This document shows positions 41,373 through 49,033 of a DNA stretch of 64,000 bases, one piece after another (positions within the stretch are counted from its first letter, which is position 1; every line of letters begins with the position of its first letter). The stretch is from assembly GCA_003050565.1 (NCBI GenBank), contig PEBW01000002.1, forward strand, positions 124,001 through 188,000, read 5' to 3'. The stretch comes from Brockia lithotrophica (GTDB lineage: Bacteria; Bacillota; Bacilli; Thermicanales; DSM-22653). The position numbers and the translations under genes are program-made. The notes under the pieces are model-generated. The model had not been told where the DNA came from. It was given only the letters and a program-made list of their open reading frames with translations, and searched no databases.

Positions 41373-42939
41373 GGCATCCCCCTCCCCCGTGCAGCTCCCC
41401 ACCCGCGCCCATCCTTCCTACATCGTCATCGCGGCCCTCCGCACCGCGAAGGAAAACTGGGAAACAGCCCTCCCTTTCGTCTTCCTGGCCCTTGTCCTTT
41501 TGAAAAAATACTTTTCCGCCGGCTTGGTAAACACCCTTTTTGGCCTCCTCCTCCTCTTCGGGATCCCCCTAGCCAGCCTGATTCTTCTTGGCTTTGCCCA
41601 CTGGCGAACCCATACTTTCTGGTTGGACGGGACGACCCTGCACGTGCAGTACGGCATCCTTCATCGAGTTCAACAAAAGATCCCCATCCGTCGCATCCAG
41701 TCGGCGGCTACGGAAGCCGATTTTCTCGAAAGGTTGTTTGGAGTAGTACGCCTCCGGTTCTTCCTCGCGGAAAGCGCCGGGCTAGAAGAGGGAGAGATCC
41801 TCATCCGGGCCCTCCCCAAAAAGGAAGCCCAGCGGTGGATGCAGGAGGTCCTTGCCACCCCTTTGGGTCCGCCTGCCCCTCCTTCAAAGGAAGAAGGAAA
41901 GGAAGAAGGCGAGTCAGCCCAGATCCCACCTTCGGTTGAGATTTTTCGCTACAGCATAGACCAAGCCTTTCGGGGGGCCTTACTCTCGCCCCCGATCATT
42001 CAAAGCTTCCTCATCGTGGCTGTGCTCCACGGGAGACTGGCCTCTTTTGAAAACGGGGCTCTTCTCGAATTCCTCCTTCGCCGGATACCCCCGGCCTTGT
42101 CCGACCTCTTCGGCCAACCGCTCATCCGGCTGGTGGTACTCTTCTTTGTCAGTTGGGTAATTGCCGTAGCGGGAAAATGGATCTACCTCTTACGCTTTCG
42201 TTTTTACCGCACACCCGAGGCCCTCGTCTTAGAAGAAGGGTGGATTTCTCTGCGGACTAAAGCATTCTCCCTTGAGCGGATTCAGGCCGTAGAACTGCGC
42301 CAATCTCCCCTGGAAAAGCTGGCGGGGATGGCCTCCTTACGGCTTTACGTGGCGGGCAAAGGCGAAACCCACCAGGGGACCATCCCTTTCTTGCTCGTGG
42401 ATCGCCTTCCCGCCCTCATGAAGGAACTTTTGCCCCAAGTCCCCGACATCCTCATGGAGGTGCACCCGCTTCCCGCCAGCGCTCGCCGTCGTTACTGGAC
42501 CCGCTTTCTCCGCCTCACTTTTCTCTTGGTTTTCGCCATCCCGGCAATAGTGGCTTTAGTAGCGTTTTCCTACCACCTTCCCTTGCCCGTCCATCCCTTT
42601 GACACCAACTCTTACCCCATTGGCTTTTTGTGGCGGCCGGCCCCCCTTGGGGGCACTCTTTTGTTTCTCATCCTCCTGGGCATCATCTGGGGAGAATGGG
42701 CCTACCGTCACGGCGGATACCTACAGAGCCCCCAGGGCTATGTTTTGAGTGTTTGCCTTTTCACTCATCGAAAGGTCTTCGTGCCTCGTCGCCGATTGCA
42801 AGAAATGCACCTGTACCAAACCCCCTGGCAAAGGCTGGCCGGTCTCGCCAACATCGAACTCCTTTGGTTAGGAGATTCGATCCGCCTTTTCCACCTTCCC
42901 TTGGAGGAAGCCCAACGGTGGCTCAGCTCCCAGGGGTAG
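41362..42939 (+). CDS. ydbT: YdbT-like membrane protein with repeated bacterial PH domains
   Basis: A 525-residue protein (YdbT is 493) with three bPH_2 domains, each following a pair of hydrophobic helices: about 20-170 (THTFWLDGTTLHVQYGILH, IPIRRIQSAATEADFLERL), 215-380 (RTPEALVLEEGWISLRTKAF, LERIQAVELRQSPLEKL) and 405-520 (YLQSPQGYVLSVCLFTHRK, VPRRRLQEMHLYQTPWQRL). An insert rich in Glu/Pro/Ser separates the first two. The ATG at 41362 lies inside the end of the ydbS-like gene, preceded by CAGGGA, so the two are cotranslated. Its 3' end is duplicated at 38625. Confidence 0.86.
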   Translation: MSREASPSPVQLPTRAHPSYIVIAALRTAKENWETALPFVFLALVLLKKYFSAGLVNTLFGLLLLFGIPLASLILLGFAHWRTHTFWLDGTTLHVQYGILHRVQQKIPIRRIQSAATEADFLERLFGVVRLRFFLAESAGLEEGEILIRALPKKEAQRWMQEVLATPLGPPAPPSKEEGKEEGESAQIPPSVEIFRYSIDQAFRGALLSPPIIQSFLIVAVLHGRLASFENGALLEFLLRRIPPALSDLFGQPLIRLVVLFFVSWVIAVAGKWIYLLRFRFYRTPEALVLEEGWISLRTKAFSLERIQAVELRQSPLEKLAGMASLRLYVAGKGETHQGTIPFLLVDRLPALMKELLPQVPDILMEVHPLPASARRRYWTRFLRLTFLLVFAIPAIVALVAFSYHLPLPVHPFDTNSYPIGFLWRPAPLGGTLLFLILLGIIWGEWAYRHGGYLQSPQGYVLSVCLFTHRKVFVPRRRLQEMHLYQTPWQRLAGLANIELLWLGDSIRLFHLPLEEAQRWLSSQG

Positions 42940-43060
42940 CCCCTCTCTCCTCGGTGCCGTATTCCTAAAAGGCAGGAAAAAAAGGCGATGCGTCGTAAGC
43001 TTTCGCTTCTTCCGTCGTGTGAAGTCGGCAGCTGAGGTCCACGTAAACGTCCAAAAAACA
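42904..43060 (+). repeat. Duplication joint: 3' end of ydbT plus degraded start of a DUF4236 gene
   Basis: Partner of 38625-38785. After the ydbT stop comes the same AGGGGTAGCCCCT block and then a decayed version of the DUF4236 start (TTTCGCTTCTTCCGTCG shared) that quickly runs into stops. From here to 43,160 I see nothing else. Confidence 0.75.
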
Positions 43061-43161
43061 AAAGGCCAAGGAGAAGGCTTCCAGGCTTTAGTAAGAGTTT
43101 AACCCAGGCAGCGCAGGTGGCCAGTACAGGAAGCATGTGCGGCACCGGATCGTTTGGGCCT

Positions 43162-43254
43162 TTAATTTCCTTCGGCCACGGCGAGCATCATATCCGTGTC
43201 GTCCGTCCACTCTCCGGCCTTAAGCCACCCGTCCACCATCTCTCGGTTGATATT
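43162..43254 (-). pseudogene. Fragment of an ADP-ribosylglycohydrolase-like gene
   Basis: A 30-codon segment ending in TAA reads NREMVDGWLKAGEWTDDTD then MMLAVAEGN. The GEWTDDT-M-LA pattern is the metal-binding signature of DraG/ADP-ribosylglycohydrolase proteins. No start or remaining domain is present. Confidence 0.4.
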
Positions 43255-43490
43255 TTTTGCGCAGCTCTTTGAGGTACGAGTTGGAACTGTAAATCTGTGA
43301 TGCGGGATATTGGTATTTGCTTAGTGACTATCTTTTTATGAAATTTACTCCGGTATGTTACCCGCGACCCGTCCTTAATGAGCTTGGCAACTGTATCTTT
43401 TATTCGAGTTTCGTGTATCGTTTTGTCAAAGATACATATGGCTACATAGTTTTCGAACTCAAGAAAACGTTGGATTCTTTCAAGCGCGTA
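43188..43490 (-). other. Open frame continuing past the stop of the 43491 gene
   Basis: In the same frame as the upstream gene, sequence after its TAA stays open for 100 codons and looks protein-like (LERIQRFLEFENYVAICIFD, KTIHETRIKDTVAKLIKDG, YRSKFHKKIVTKQIP) but has no start codon. It overlaps the ADP-ribosylglycohydrolase-like fragment in another frame. It may be the second half of a gene split by a nonsense mutation, or chance. Confidence 0.35.
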
Positions 43491-43955
43491 TTACATAGCT
43501 AATCTTTCTGGATCTTCAGGATTGGCATATTTTTCAAAATGAAGATGCTTATCTATAACCACGATGAACGAGACGCCTGAGTGTTTATAAGGTATGCTTA
43601 GAAACAGCTCACGGACTTGTTGACGTTGCCTTTCGTGTTTTCTCCAATAGCCTTTCCCTCCATCGAGTTCTTTCGCTTTTATTTCCTCTCCCCAGCCCAG
43701 CATTTGCGAAATCAACCCAGTAATTTGTAAATTTTCTAAATATCGACGAATTTCTTCGTAGACAAGGTGTAGAGAGATGTGCTCAGTCTCTTCTTCTTTT
43801 CCGGGCCCTCGGTCGATATAGAGCTCTACCGTAGCACGGTTTTTGGTTATTCTGTGACCTTCTCCCACTCTCTTGAAAGGGGGAGCTTCCCCGGCGGCTC
43901 CTCGTAATCCTTCTTCGTCTTTACAAGGCACGTCCAAGGGAACCTTGATATCCAC
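43491..43955 (-). CDS. Hypothetical 154-residue protein
   Basis: Soluble protein rich in Glu, Lys and Arg with no signal peptide or membrane helix. It begins MDIKVPLDVPCKDEEG and contains VELYIDRGPGKEEETEHISL and LQITGLISQMLGWGEEIKAK. No family recognised. The GTG at 43955 follows AGGAGAG by about 8 nt and lies 12 bp after the stop of the YdcF-family gene, so the two are probably cotranscribed. A TAA ends it, but the frame continues to look coding for another 100 codons, so it could be the front part of a longer gene. Confidence 0.55.
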   Translation of the reverse strand: MDIKVPLDVPCKDEEGLRGAAGEAPPFKRVGEGHRITKNRATVELYIDRGPGKEEETEHISLHLVYEEIRRYLENLQITGLISQMLGWGEEIKAKELDGGKGYWRKHERQRQQVRELFLSIPYKHSGVSFIVVIDKHLHFEKYANPEDPERLAM

Positions 43956-43967
43956 GGCCTTACTCTC

Positions 43968-44582
43968 CTACTCAAGCTTTTCCCACCAGCACCTGATTAT
44001 GCTGATCCCGTTGGCCACCGCTTCCCTCAGCACCAAGGGAGGCCTTACTAAGACCGTCTCCTTGACACCCGCTCCGGTGGCCTCTATACCCATACAGCGG
44101 GCTTCCCGCAGGGCCCTCCAGAGATGGAAGTCGTGGGTGACGATGATGGCCGAATTCCAGCCGTGTTCTTCCATAATAGCCTTGGCCCCCCTCAAATTCT
44201 CCCGGGTATTCCTAGAAGTAGTTTCCGCATGCACGGCCTCTGCAGGAATGCCCCAAGCAAGGAGCAACTCCTTTGCCGCCGTGCCTTCAGGAAGGGGACT
44301 GAATTCGCCCACACCTCCGGTAGTTATGATGGCTTTGGCATAGCCTTCTTCGTAAAGCCTTGCAGCTAGAAAAAGGCGCTCCCGCAGAGCTGGACTGGGT
44401 CCTTGGGGCCAGACAGCCGCACCCAGTACAACAATTACATCTGCCGGCTGAGGTTCTGCCCTCCTACCAACCCATTCCGTGCAAGCATAGAGGCTCAGCA
44501 GGAGCGGGACGACAGCCATCCCAGAAAAAAAGATCCAAAACAGGGACTTTTTGGCTCTAGATCTAAATCTGTTGCTAAACAT
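43968..44582 (-). CDS. YdcF/SanA-family (DUF218) membrane-anchored protein
   Basis: DUF218 protein of 204 residues with one N-terminal transmembrane anchor (LFWIFFSGMAVVPLLLSLYA) and an extracytoplasmic alpha/beta domain. Family motifs are clear: ADVIVVLGAAVWPQGPSPAL, ERLFLAARLYEEGYA, IITTGGVGE, AETTSRNTRENL, and IIVTHDFHLWRAL. Relatives (SanA, ElyC, YdcF) act at the cell envelope, but the reaction is not established. The ATG at 44582 overlaps the end of a small upstream membrane frame by 8 nt, with AAGGAG directly before it. Confidence 0.85.
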   Translation of the reverse strand: MFSNRFRSRAKKSLFWIFFSGMAVVPLLLSLYACTEWVGRRAEPQPADVIVVLGAAVWPQGPSPALRERLFLAARLYEEGYAKAIITTGGVGEFSPLPEGTAAKELLLAWGIPAEAVHAETTSRNTRENLRGAKAIMEEHGWNSAIIVTHDFHLWRALREARCMGIEATGAGVKETVLVRPPLVLREAVANGISIIRCWWEKLE

Positions 44583-44739
44583 CTCCTTCTTCCCCCGAGA
44601 AGTACCCCTCTGGCAGGGGATACCTCTTTATTCTCCCGTATGCATAACCCCAAAAGAGCAGGAAAAGGGATTCCGCCACCACCGATAGGCCCAAAATCAA
44701 GGAGGACTTGACGATATCCTTTAGGAGCAGAAAGCTCAA
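44575..44739 (-). CDS. Small membrane protein or 3' fragment
   Basis: A 54-codon frame from a TTG encodes one hydrophobic helix (SSLILGLSVVAESLFLLFWG) and a basic C-terminal tail, and its stop overlaps the YdcF-family start, which suggests it is or was translated. No ribosome binding site is evident and the frame is open upstream into the disrupted MFS gene in a different frame, so it is probably the 3' end of a truncated gene at the island border. Confidence 0.35.
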   Translation of the reverse strand: MSFLLLKDIVKSSLILGLSVVAESLFLLFWGYAYGRIKRYPLPEGYFSGEEGDV

Positions 44740-44747
44740 CCGGCGCG

Positions 44748-45248
44748 CTAAACGAACAAAACGCTTTTTAGGGTAAGTCCGCAGCTTGGTGCTCCTCCAA
44801 CGTCCGCACGCGATCGTCCACGCGAAACGCCCGCGTGGACCCGAGGGGCGACGACCATCCCCACGGCCTGCGCGGCGATCGTCGCCACCATCACCCGCGC
44901 GCGATTCCGAAGGGGCATGCATTCGGCGATGTAGCTGCTGCTCGTGGGAAAGTCCATCCCGATCGCCGACCCGAGGAGGCCGATTTCCGTCGCCGCAAGC
45001 GCCAGGTCTTGACGAACGAGGGGGATCGCCATCCCCAGCATGAAGACGGAAAATCCGTCCAAAAACGTGCCGCCGGAAGCGAGGTCCCAGGCGATCAGGT
45101 GCGCCCGGCGAAAAAGAGCCCGATCGAGGAGGGAGAGGAGGGTTGCGTGATCCGGGTGGACGTGCACGCCCGGGGCGAGTGCCGTCCACAAAGGGGGAGA
45201 AATCCCGTCCGAAACGTCCGCGGAAGAAGAAAGCTTTTCGTCGCGCAT
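44748..45248 (-). pseudogene. MFS transporter gene with internal deletion and truncated 3' end
   Basis: The ATG at 45248 has AGGAG at 6 nt. The frame encodes an N-terminal region and first helix of a sugar-type MFS carrier (LASGGTFLDGFSVFMLGMAI, LALAATEIGLLGSAIG) and then jumps directly to GMDFPTSSSYIAECMPLRNR, a motif normally found after helix 4. About 60-80 residues (helices 2-4) are missing without loss of frame. After VATIAAQAVGMVVA the similarity stops and the frame runs out, so helices beyond 5-6 are absent. It cannot encode a working transporter. Confidence 0.7.
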
Positions 45249-45326
45249 GTCGCACTCCTGCACGCGCCGCTTCGCATCCGTAATCCGGTACCTGCGGACA
45301 ATCAGAAAACCAATTTCCCGAAAAGA

Positions 45327-46016
45327 TCATCCGAGCCAAAGCGAGAGGCGGCCAAACTGACCGGTCATGAGGAGAAGCCCCGTGAGGACGAGGAGGGCAC
45401 CCCCGATGCGCGCGACGAGGGGCGTGTACGCGGCGAGCTTTGTGACAAAGGAGAGGAAGAAGCCGAAGAGGACGAACGGTCCGGCAAAGCCGAGGCTAAA
45501 GGCGAGCATGAGGGCGGTGGCCTGCGCCGGCTGCGTAGCCGCAAGGGCAAAGATCCCCCCGAGGATCGGGCTCACGCACGGCGTCCACCCCGCTCCGAAG
45601 AGGAGCCCCACGAGGTAGCTCCGGACGTACGCGCCCAAGGTCGAACCGCTCTTGCCCAGGCGGAATTGGAACGTACGCTCGAGAAATTCGACGTGGACGA
45701 CGCCCATGACGACGAGCCCCATGAGGAGGATGAGCGCTCCGCCGATGCGTGCTATGAGATCCTGGTAGGCGAAAAACAGTTGCCCGAGGAAGGACGCCCC
45801 AAAGCCCAAGAGAAAGTAGATCGTAGAAAGGCCCAAGGCAAAGAGCAAAGAATGGAGGACGACGCGGGCGCGCAGGCGAGCCCCCCTCGCGTTGTGCACC
45901 TCCCGCGCAGAGACGCCGGTCACGTAGGCGAGAAAGGAAGGGTACAGGGGGAAGACGCACGGCGAGAAAAACGCCACCAAACCCGACACAAAGGCAATCC
46001 CCAACGAGATGTTCAC
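45327..46016 (-). CDS. ccdA: Cytochrome c biogenesis protein CcdA
   Basis: Six-helix membrane protein that carries reducing equivalents from cytoplasmic thioredoxin to extracytoplasmic thiol-disulfide proteins for cytochrome c maturation and, in Bacillus, spore cortex synthesis. The two redox cysteines are in FFSPCVFPLYPSF (C20) and GWTPCVSPILG (about C142), the DsbD/CcdA signature. The 229-residue length is near the 235 of B. subtilis. The GTG at 46016 is placed directly before the first helix; its ribosome binding site is only a G-rich run about 10 nt upstream. No partner resA/resB genes are seen here. Confidence 0.92.
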   Translation of the reverse strand: MNISLGIAFVSGLVAFFSPCVFPLYPSFLAYVTGVSAREVHNARGARLRARVVLHSLLFALGLSTIYFLLGFGASFLGQLFFAYQDLIARIGGALILLMGLVVMGVVHVEFLERTFQFRLGKSGSTLGAYVRSYLVGLLFGAGWTPCVSPILGGIFALAATQPAQATALMLAFSLGFAGPFVLFGFFLSFVTKLAAYTPLVARIGGALLVLTGLLLMTGQFGRLSLWLG

Positions 46017-46221
46017 CGTCTTGTGCCCCCCACAGCGCTCCGGTGGTATCCCGAAAACTCGTGCTCCGCAAGGTCGGAAAGCGGTACACCTGCCGCGCCC
46101 CCGCGACTCGGGTCCAGGTAGTACGGCCCGTCTTACCCAGAGGAGGCGGGGAACTCCCGATCCGTTGGGCGAATCGTGGTCGGGTGCGTCTACGAGGGCG
46201 GAGGCGACCTGGTCGCGGTAT

Positions 46222-46259
46222 AAAAAAAGCCGCACGGCGGCAACCGGTACTCGTGCGGC
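46222..46259 (-). terminator. Rho-independent terminator
   Basis: An 8-bp stem (GCCGCACG / CGTGCGGC) followed on the minus strand by seven Ts, 13 bp after the stop of the holin-like gene. The 205 bp from here to the ccdA start contain no gene I can support. Confidence 0.8.
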
Positions 46260-46272
46260 GTGCCGAAGTCCC

Positions 46273-46533
46273 TCACTTCCGCTTCGCGAGCACGAAGAAA
46301 AAGAGTGCGAGGTTCACGGCGACCAACGCGGCGAGAAAGGCGGCGAGATACGGCGGGAGATACGTCTCCAAAAGGAGATAGGCCGCTAAAAGGAGGAACA
46401 CGACCCCGGTGAGCCCCGCGAAGAGGGCGAGTCCGAGGAAGAGGATGGTCTCCGCGAGGCGGACGAGCTCCCGCCGTCCGACGTCCGACGCGGACGTGAG
46501 GAAGAGCGTGAAGAGCGCCCGGAGGATGTTCAT
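46273..46533 (-). CDS. Phage-holin-III/YqjE-like membrane protein
   Basis: An 86-residue protein with two transmembrane helices (ETILFLGLALFAGLTGVVFLL and YLAAFLAALVAVNLALFFFVL) after an N-terminal amphipathic segment, and a basic C-terminal KRK. This is the layout of the holin superfamily III / YqjE family. The ATG at 46533 follows GGGAAAGG closely. It lies 24 bp after a YqjD-like gene, the same pairing as yqjD-yqjE of enterobacteria, and ends in a strong terminator. Despite the family name, lysis function is not implied. Confidence 0.7.
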   Translation of the reverse strand: MNILRALFTLFLTSASDVGRRELVRLAETILFLGLALFAGLTGVVFLLLAAYLLLETYLPPYLAAFLAALVAVNLALFFFVLAKRK

Positions 46534-46557
46534 GCCTTTCCCTCGTCTCTTTGCCGT

Positions 46558-46914
46558 CTAGTTTCCGCGCTTCCACATCTTCCCGAAGAGACATCCGAGG
46601 AGGAAAACGGCGAGGAATCCTCCCAGGGCGTACAGGTACGTCCGAACCGTCCGTTCCTCGCCTCCTCCCTCGCCCGCCAAAGACTTCCCCTTGTCCTGCC
46701 ACCACGAGACGAGGTCTTCCCGCCGCCGGCGAAACTCCTCGCCGAGCCTTTCCCCCAGGGAGCGCAAGAAGCTGCGGACTTCTTCTTCCGCCCGCTCCGC
46801 TTGCGCCTGACCCATGCCCTTGAGCGCGCCGGTGAGCGCCTGCACATCCTGCCGGAGGAGCTCCAGTTGCCCGCGGAGCTCGTCCATCTCCGCCCCAAGG
46901 TCGCGTTCCCCCAT
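46558..46914 (-). CDS. Coiled-coil membrane-anchored protein (YqjD/DUF883-like)
   Basis: A 118-residue protein with a long N-terminal coiled coil (about residues 5-70, LRGQLELLRQDVQALTGAL), a DLVSWWQDKGKS hinge, and one C-terminal transmembrane helix (YLYALGGFLAVFLLGCLFG) followed by KMWKRGN. This topology, with a soluble helical body and a C-terminal anchor, resembles ElaB/YqjD proteins, which bind ribosomes at the membrane in stationary-phase E. coli; similarity is in architecture rather than in motifs. The ATG at 46914 follows GGAGGGGAAGG. Confidence 0.65.
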   Translation of the reverse strand: MGERDLGAEMDELRGQLELLRQDVQALTGALKGMGQAQAERAEEEVRSFLRSLGERLGEEFRRRREDLVSWWQDKGKSLAGEGGGEERTVRTYLYALGGFLAVFLLGCLFGKMWKRGN

Positions 46915-47049
46915 GTCCTTCCCCTCCCTTTGGGAAACTCTCTCCCGATCCGCAAGGCGCCGGCACGGGCGACTAAGCCCCGCTCCGCCTTCAGCCTACC
47001 ACACCGGAGGTTCGGCTTCTACCGCCCACGTGCGCCGACGACACGAATT

Positions 47050-47598
47050 TCAGAGGACGCGCATAAACTCGCGCATGAACCCCGGGAGGTCGCGCCACGA
47101 CTGAGCGGTGACGAGGTTGCGATTGACGACGACGCGCTCCGAAAGGTACCTCGCCCCGAGGCGCTCCAGCTCCGGTCGGATTCCCCGCGTCGCCGTGAGC
47201 GTGCGACCCGTGAGGTCGATCCCGGCGGCGACGAAGAAGAGCCCGCCGTGGCAGATGGCCCCTACGGGCTTGCCGGATTCCCAAAAGGCGCGCACGATGC
47301 GCGGCGCATGCTCGTCCAGGCGCGCGTACTCCGGTGCGCGCCCGCCGGAGAGAATTAGCGCGTCGAACTCTTCGGGGCGAACGTCTGCGTAGGCGGCATC
47401 CGCCTCGATGCGGTAACCGGGCTTCTCCGTGGAGATATCCCAGTCGGGCTCGCGGTCGTGGATGACCGTGTGGACGGTTTTCTTGCGGGGGGCGGCGAGG
47501 ACGACGGTGTGCCCCGCCTCCTGGACGCGGTAGTAGGGATAAAACACCTCGAGGGCCTCGCCTCCGTCCCCCGTCATGAGGAGAACGCGTTTCGACAC
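47050..47598 (-). CDS. DJ-1/PfpI family protein
   Basis: A 182-residue member of the DJ-1/PfpI superfamily, which includes glyoxalases/deglycases and stress chaperones. The nucleophile elbow Cys-His is visible as GAICHGG at about 115, the acidic partner lies in the N-terminal TGDGGEALE, and GRAPEYARLDE is typical of the PfpI branch. The GTG at 47598 follows GAGGGG by 7 nt; the frame extends 14 codons upstream without support. An extended -10 promoter lies about 195 bp upstream. Confidence 0.88.
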   Translation of the reverse strand: MSKRVLLMTGDGGEALEVFYPYYRVQEAGHTVVLAAPRKKTVHTVIHDREPDWDISTEKPGYRIEADAAYADVRPEEFDALILSGGRAPEYARLDEHAPRIVRAFWESGKPVGAICHGGLFFVAAGIDLTGRTLTATRGIRPELERLGARYLSERVVVNRNLVTAQSWRDLPGFMREFMRVL

Positions 47599-47792
47599 GG
47601 TGGATCCCCTCCTCGCTGGCGTACGTCCCCTGCGGTCCAAAAAAGTCCGGCGGAATCCAGGGGCGGCCGTTCCGAGACGAGCCGCCGATCGATGCCCACG
47701 AGACCGAAGGCGGAATGGGACAGGGGAGCGAGAGCTACGCAGGCGTTCCCACCCGTACGGCCAAAATTCTGAACCTCACGGCGTACGAGAAC

Positions 47793-47801
47793 ATTGTACC
47801 A
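47793..47801 (-). promoter_or_regulatory. Extended -10 promoter of the PfpI-family gene
   Basis: TGG-TACAAT on the minus strand. No -35 consensus is present. The 5' leader would be about 185 nt. Confidence 0.45.
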
Positions 47802-48081
47802 CATCTTAAAAGAATCGATCCCCTTCGGGAGCGGACGGCTGCCCGTAGAGACGACGGCACGAAAACACCTGGGCCTCGACCTCACCGACGGAGGCGTCTG
47901 GCGCCGAGGCGGCGCGGCACGCCGTCCGCCACGTGGAGGCCTTCCTCGAAGAAGCACGGTAAAACATTTTTCCCGTGAGGACCGTGTTTTCTAAGGAAAC
48001 CCTAAGCTTCCTCGGGGTACGATGGGGACGGACGGGGGGAAGCCCCTACCAACTTCAAAAGCTACCCCAGGAGGTACACCC
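47802..48081. other. Intergenic region before the ferritin-like gene
   Basis: Divergent spacer of about 280 bp. One plus-strand frame (TTARKHLGLDLTDGGVW) looks vaguely coding and stops early. A GGAAAC ... TACGAT pair (48,000-48,027, 17-bp spacing) could be a promoter with an ECF-like -35, at low confidence. No gene supported. Confidence 0.3.
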
Positions 48082-48813
48082 ATGAACAAGGCAAAGAAGG
48101 CATTCGTTGCCGGTCTGTTCGTCCTTGGAGTCGGAGCTCTCGGCGGAACGGCCTACGCCCTCTGCGGACAGTCGGGAGAAGCCGAACCCAAAGGGGCGCC
48201 CTACGCCGTCGAAAGCGCGGCGCAAGGTGCCGCGACTTCCCCAAACGCTCACCAGTACCGCGCGCAAACCCGCGCGACGGACCTGAGTCGGCAACCGACG
48301 ACCGGCACAGGGCAAGGGACGGAAGCACCCGCCGCCCCCGCGAACAACACGCCCGCGACCTCCCAAGAGGGAGATGCCCCCATGGTCGCCCACTTCGGCG
48401 CACTCGACGACCCGGACCTCACCCTCGCCAAGATGCTCACCTACGCGATCCAGGACGAGTACATCGCCCATGCCGAGTACACCAAGATCCTCGACACCTA
48501 CGGCAACGTGAACCCCTTCGCCAACATCCGCGAAGCCGAGGCGCAGCACATCGCGCTCCTCACGCCGCTTCTCGAAAAGTACGGCGTCCCGGTGCCGGAT
48601 CAGGCGAGCATCGCCGCCTACGTGACCGTACCCCCGTCTCTCCGGGATGCGGCCCTCACCGGCGTGCAAGCCGAGATCGACAACATCGCCATGTACGACC
48701 GCTTCTTGAGCGACCCGACGCTTCCCGCCGACGTGCGGGACGCCTTCCTCAAGCTCAAGAGCGCCTCGACGAACCACCTCGCGTCCTTCGAACGCGAGGC
48801 GGCGCGGTACTAA
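48082..48813 (+). CDS. Secreted ferritin-like DUF2202 protein
   Basis: A 243-residue exported protein: signal peptide at residues 1-26 (MNKAKKAFVAGLFVLGVGAL, cleavage near TAYA), a Thr/Ala/Pro-rich linker (about 30-110), and a four-helix ferritin-like DUF2202 domain. Candidate metal ligands are in IQDEYIAHAEYTKILDTYG, REAEAQHIALLTPLLEKYG and VQAEIDNIAMYDRFLS. An AGGAGG lies 7 nt before the ATG at 48082. A single gene with its own strong terminator. Such proteins are widespread in thermophiles; iron storage or oxidative-stress roles are plausible but unproven. Confidence 0.85.
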   Translation: MNKAKKAFVAGLFVLGVGALGGTAYALCGQSGEAEPKGAPYAVESAAQGAATSPNAHQYRAQTRATDLSRQPTTGTGQGTEAPAAPANNTPATSQEGDAPMVAHFGALDDPDLTLAKMLTYAIQDEYIAHAEYTKILDTYGNVNPFANIREAEAQHIALLTPLLEKYGVPVPDQASIAAYVTVPPSLRDAALTGVQAEIDNIAMYDRFLSDPTLPADVRDAFLKLKSASTNHLASFEREAARY

Positions 48814-48859
48814 GAAGCGCACGGCTACGCCAAGATCGAGGGTTGCGAGGGAAGAACAG

Positions 48860-48892
48860 GGCCACCGGCTCCGCGGAGCCGGTGGCCTTTTT
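48860..48892 (+). terminator. Rho-independent terminator of the DUF2202 gene
   Basis: A perfect 28-nt palindrome (48860-48887, GGCCACCGGCTCCG and its complement) followed by TTTTT. Confidence 0.9.
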
Positions 48893-48998
48893 GCGTAGGG
48901 GCGCTTTAGAGCTATGCAGGGGGAGCCGAAGGTTTCGGACCGCAAACCCGGATTAGACGCAGAAGAAGTCATCTCTTCCCTTTTGCCGGACGAACGGG

Positions 48999-49033
48999 TA
49001 CACTAGAGGTCAGATATGTGAATGTGATCACAA
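48999..49033 (+). promoter_or_regulatory. ndh promoter -10 with Rex-type operator
   Basis: TACACT (48999-49004) is a plausible -10; no strong -35. Just downstream, 49016-49033 reads ATGTGAA-TGTG-ATCACAA, which matches 12 of the 14 specified bases of the Rex box TTGTGAA-N4-TTCACAA and also contains TGTGA-N6-TCACA (Crp/Fnr type). The operator would overlap the first transcribed bases, a position suited to repression. Two small hairpins follow in the leader at about 49050-49066 and 49069-49089. Confidence 0.6.

Noticed and set aside
43317-43502. 61-codon plus-strand frame
   Set aside because: No ribosome binding site; the opposite strand carries a longer and more protein-like open frame.
47574-47957. 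127-codon minus-strand frame upstream of the PfpI-family gene
   Set aside because: No ribosome binding site, Arg/Pro-rich product, and it overlaps the PfpI promoter and start.
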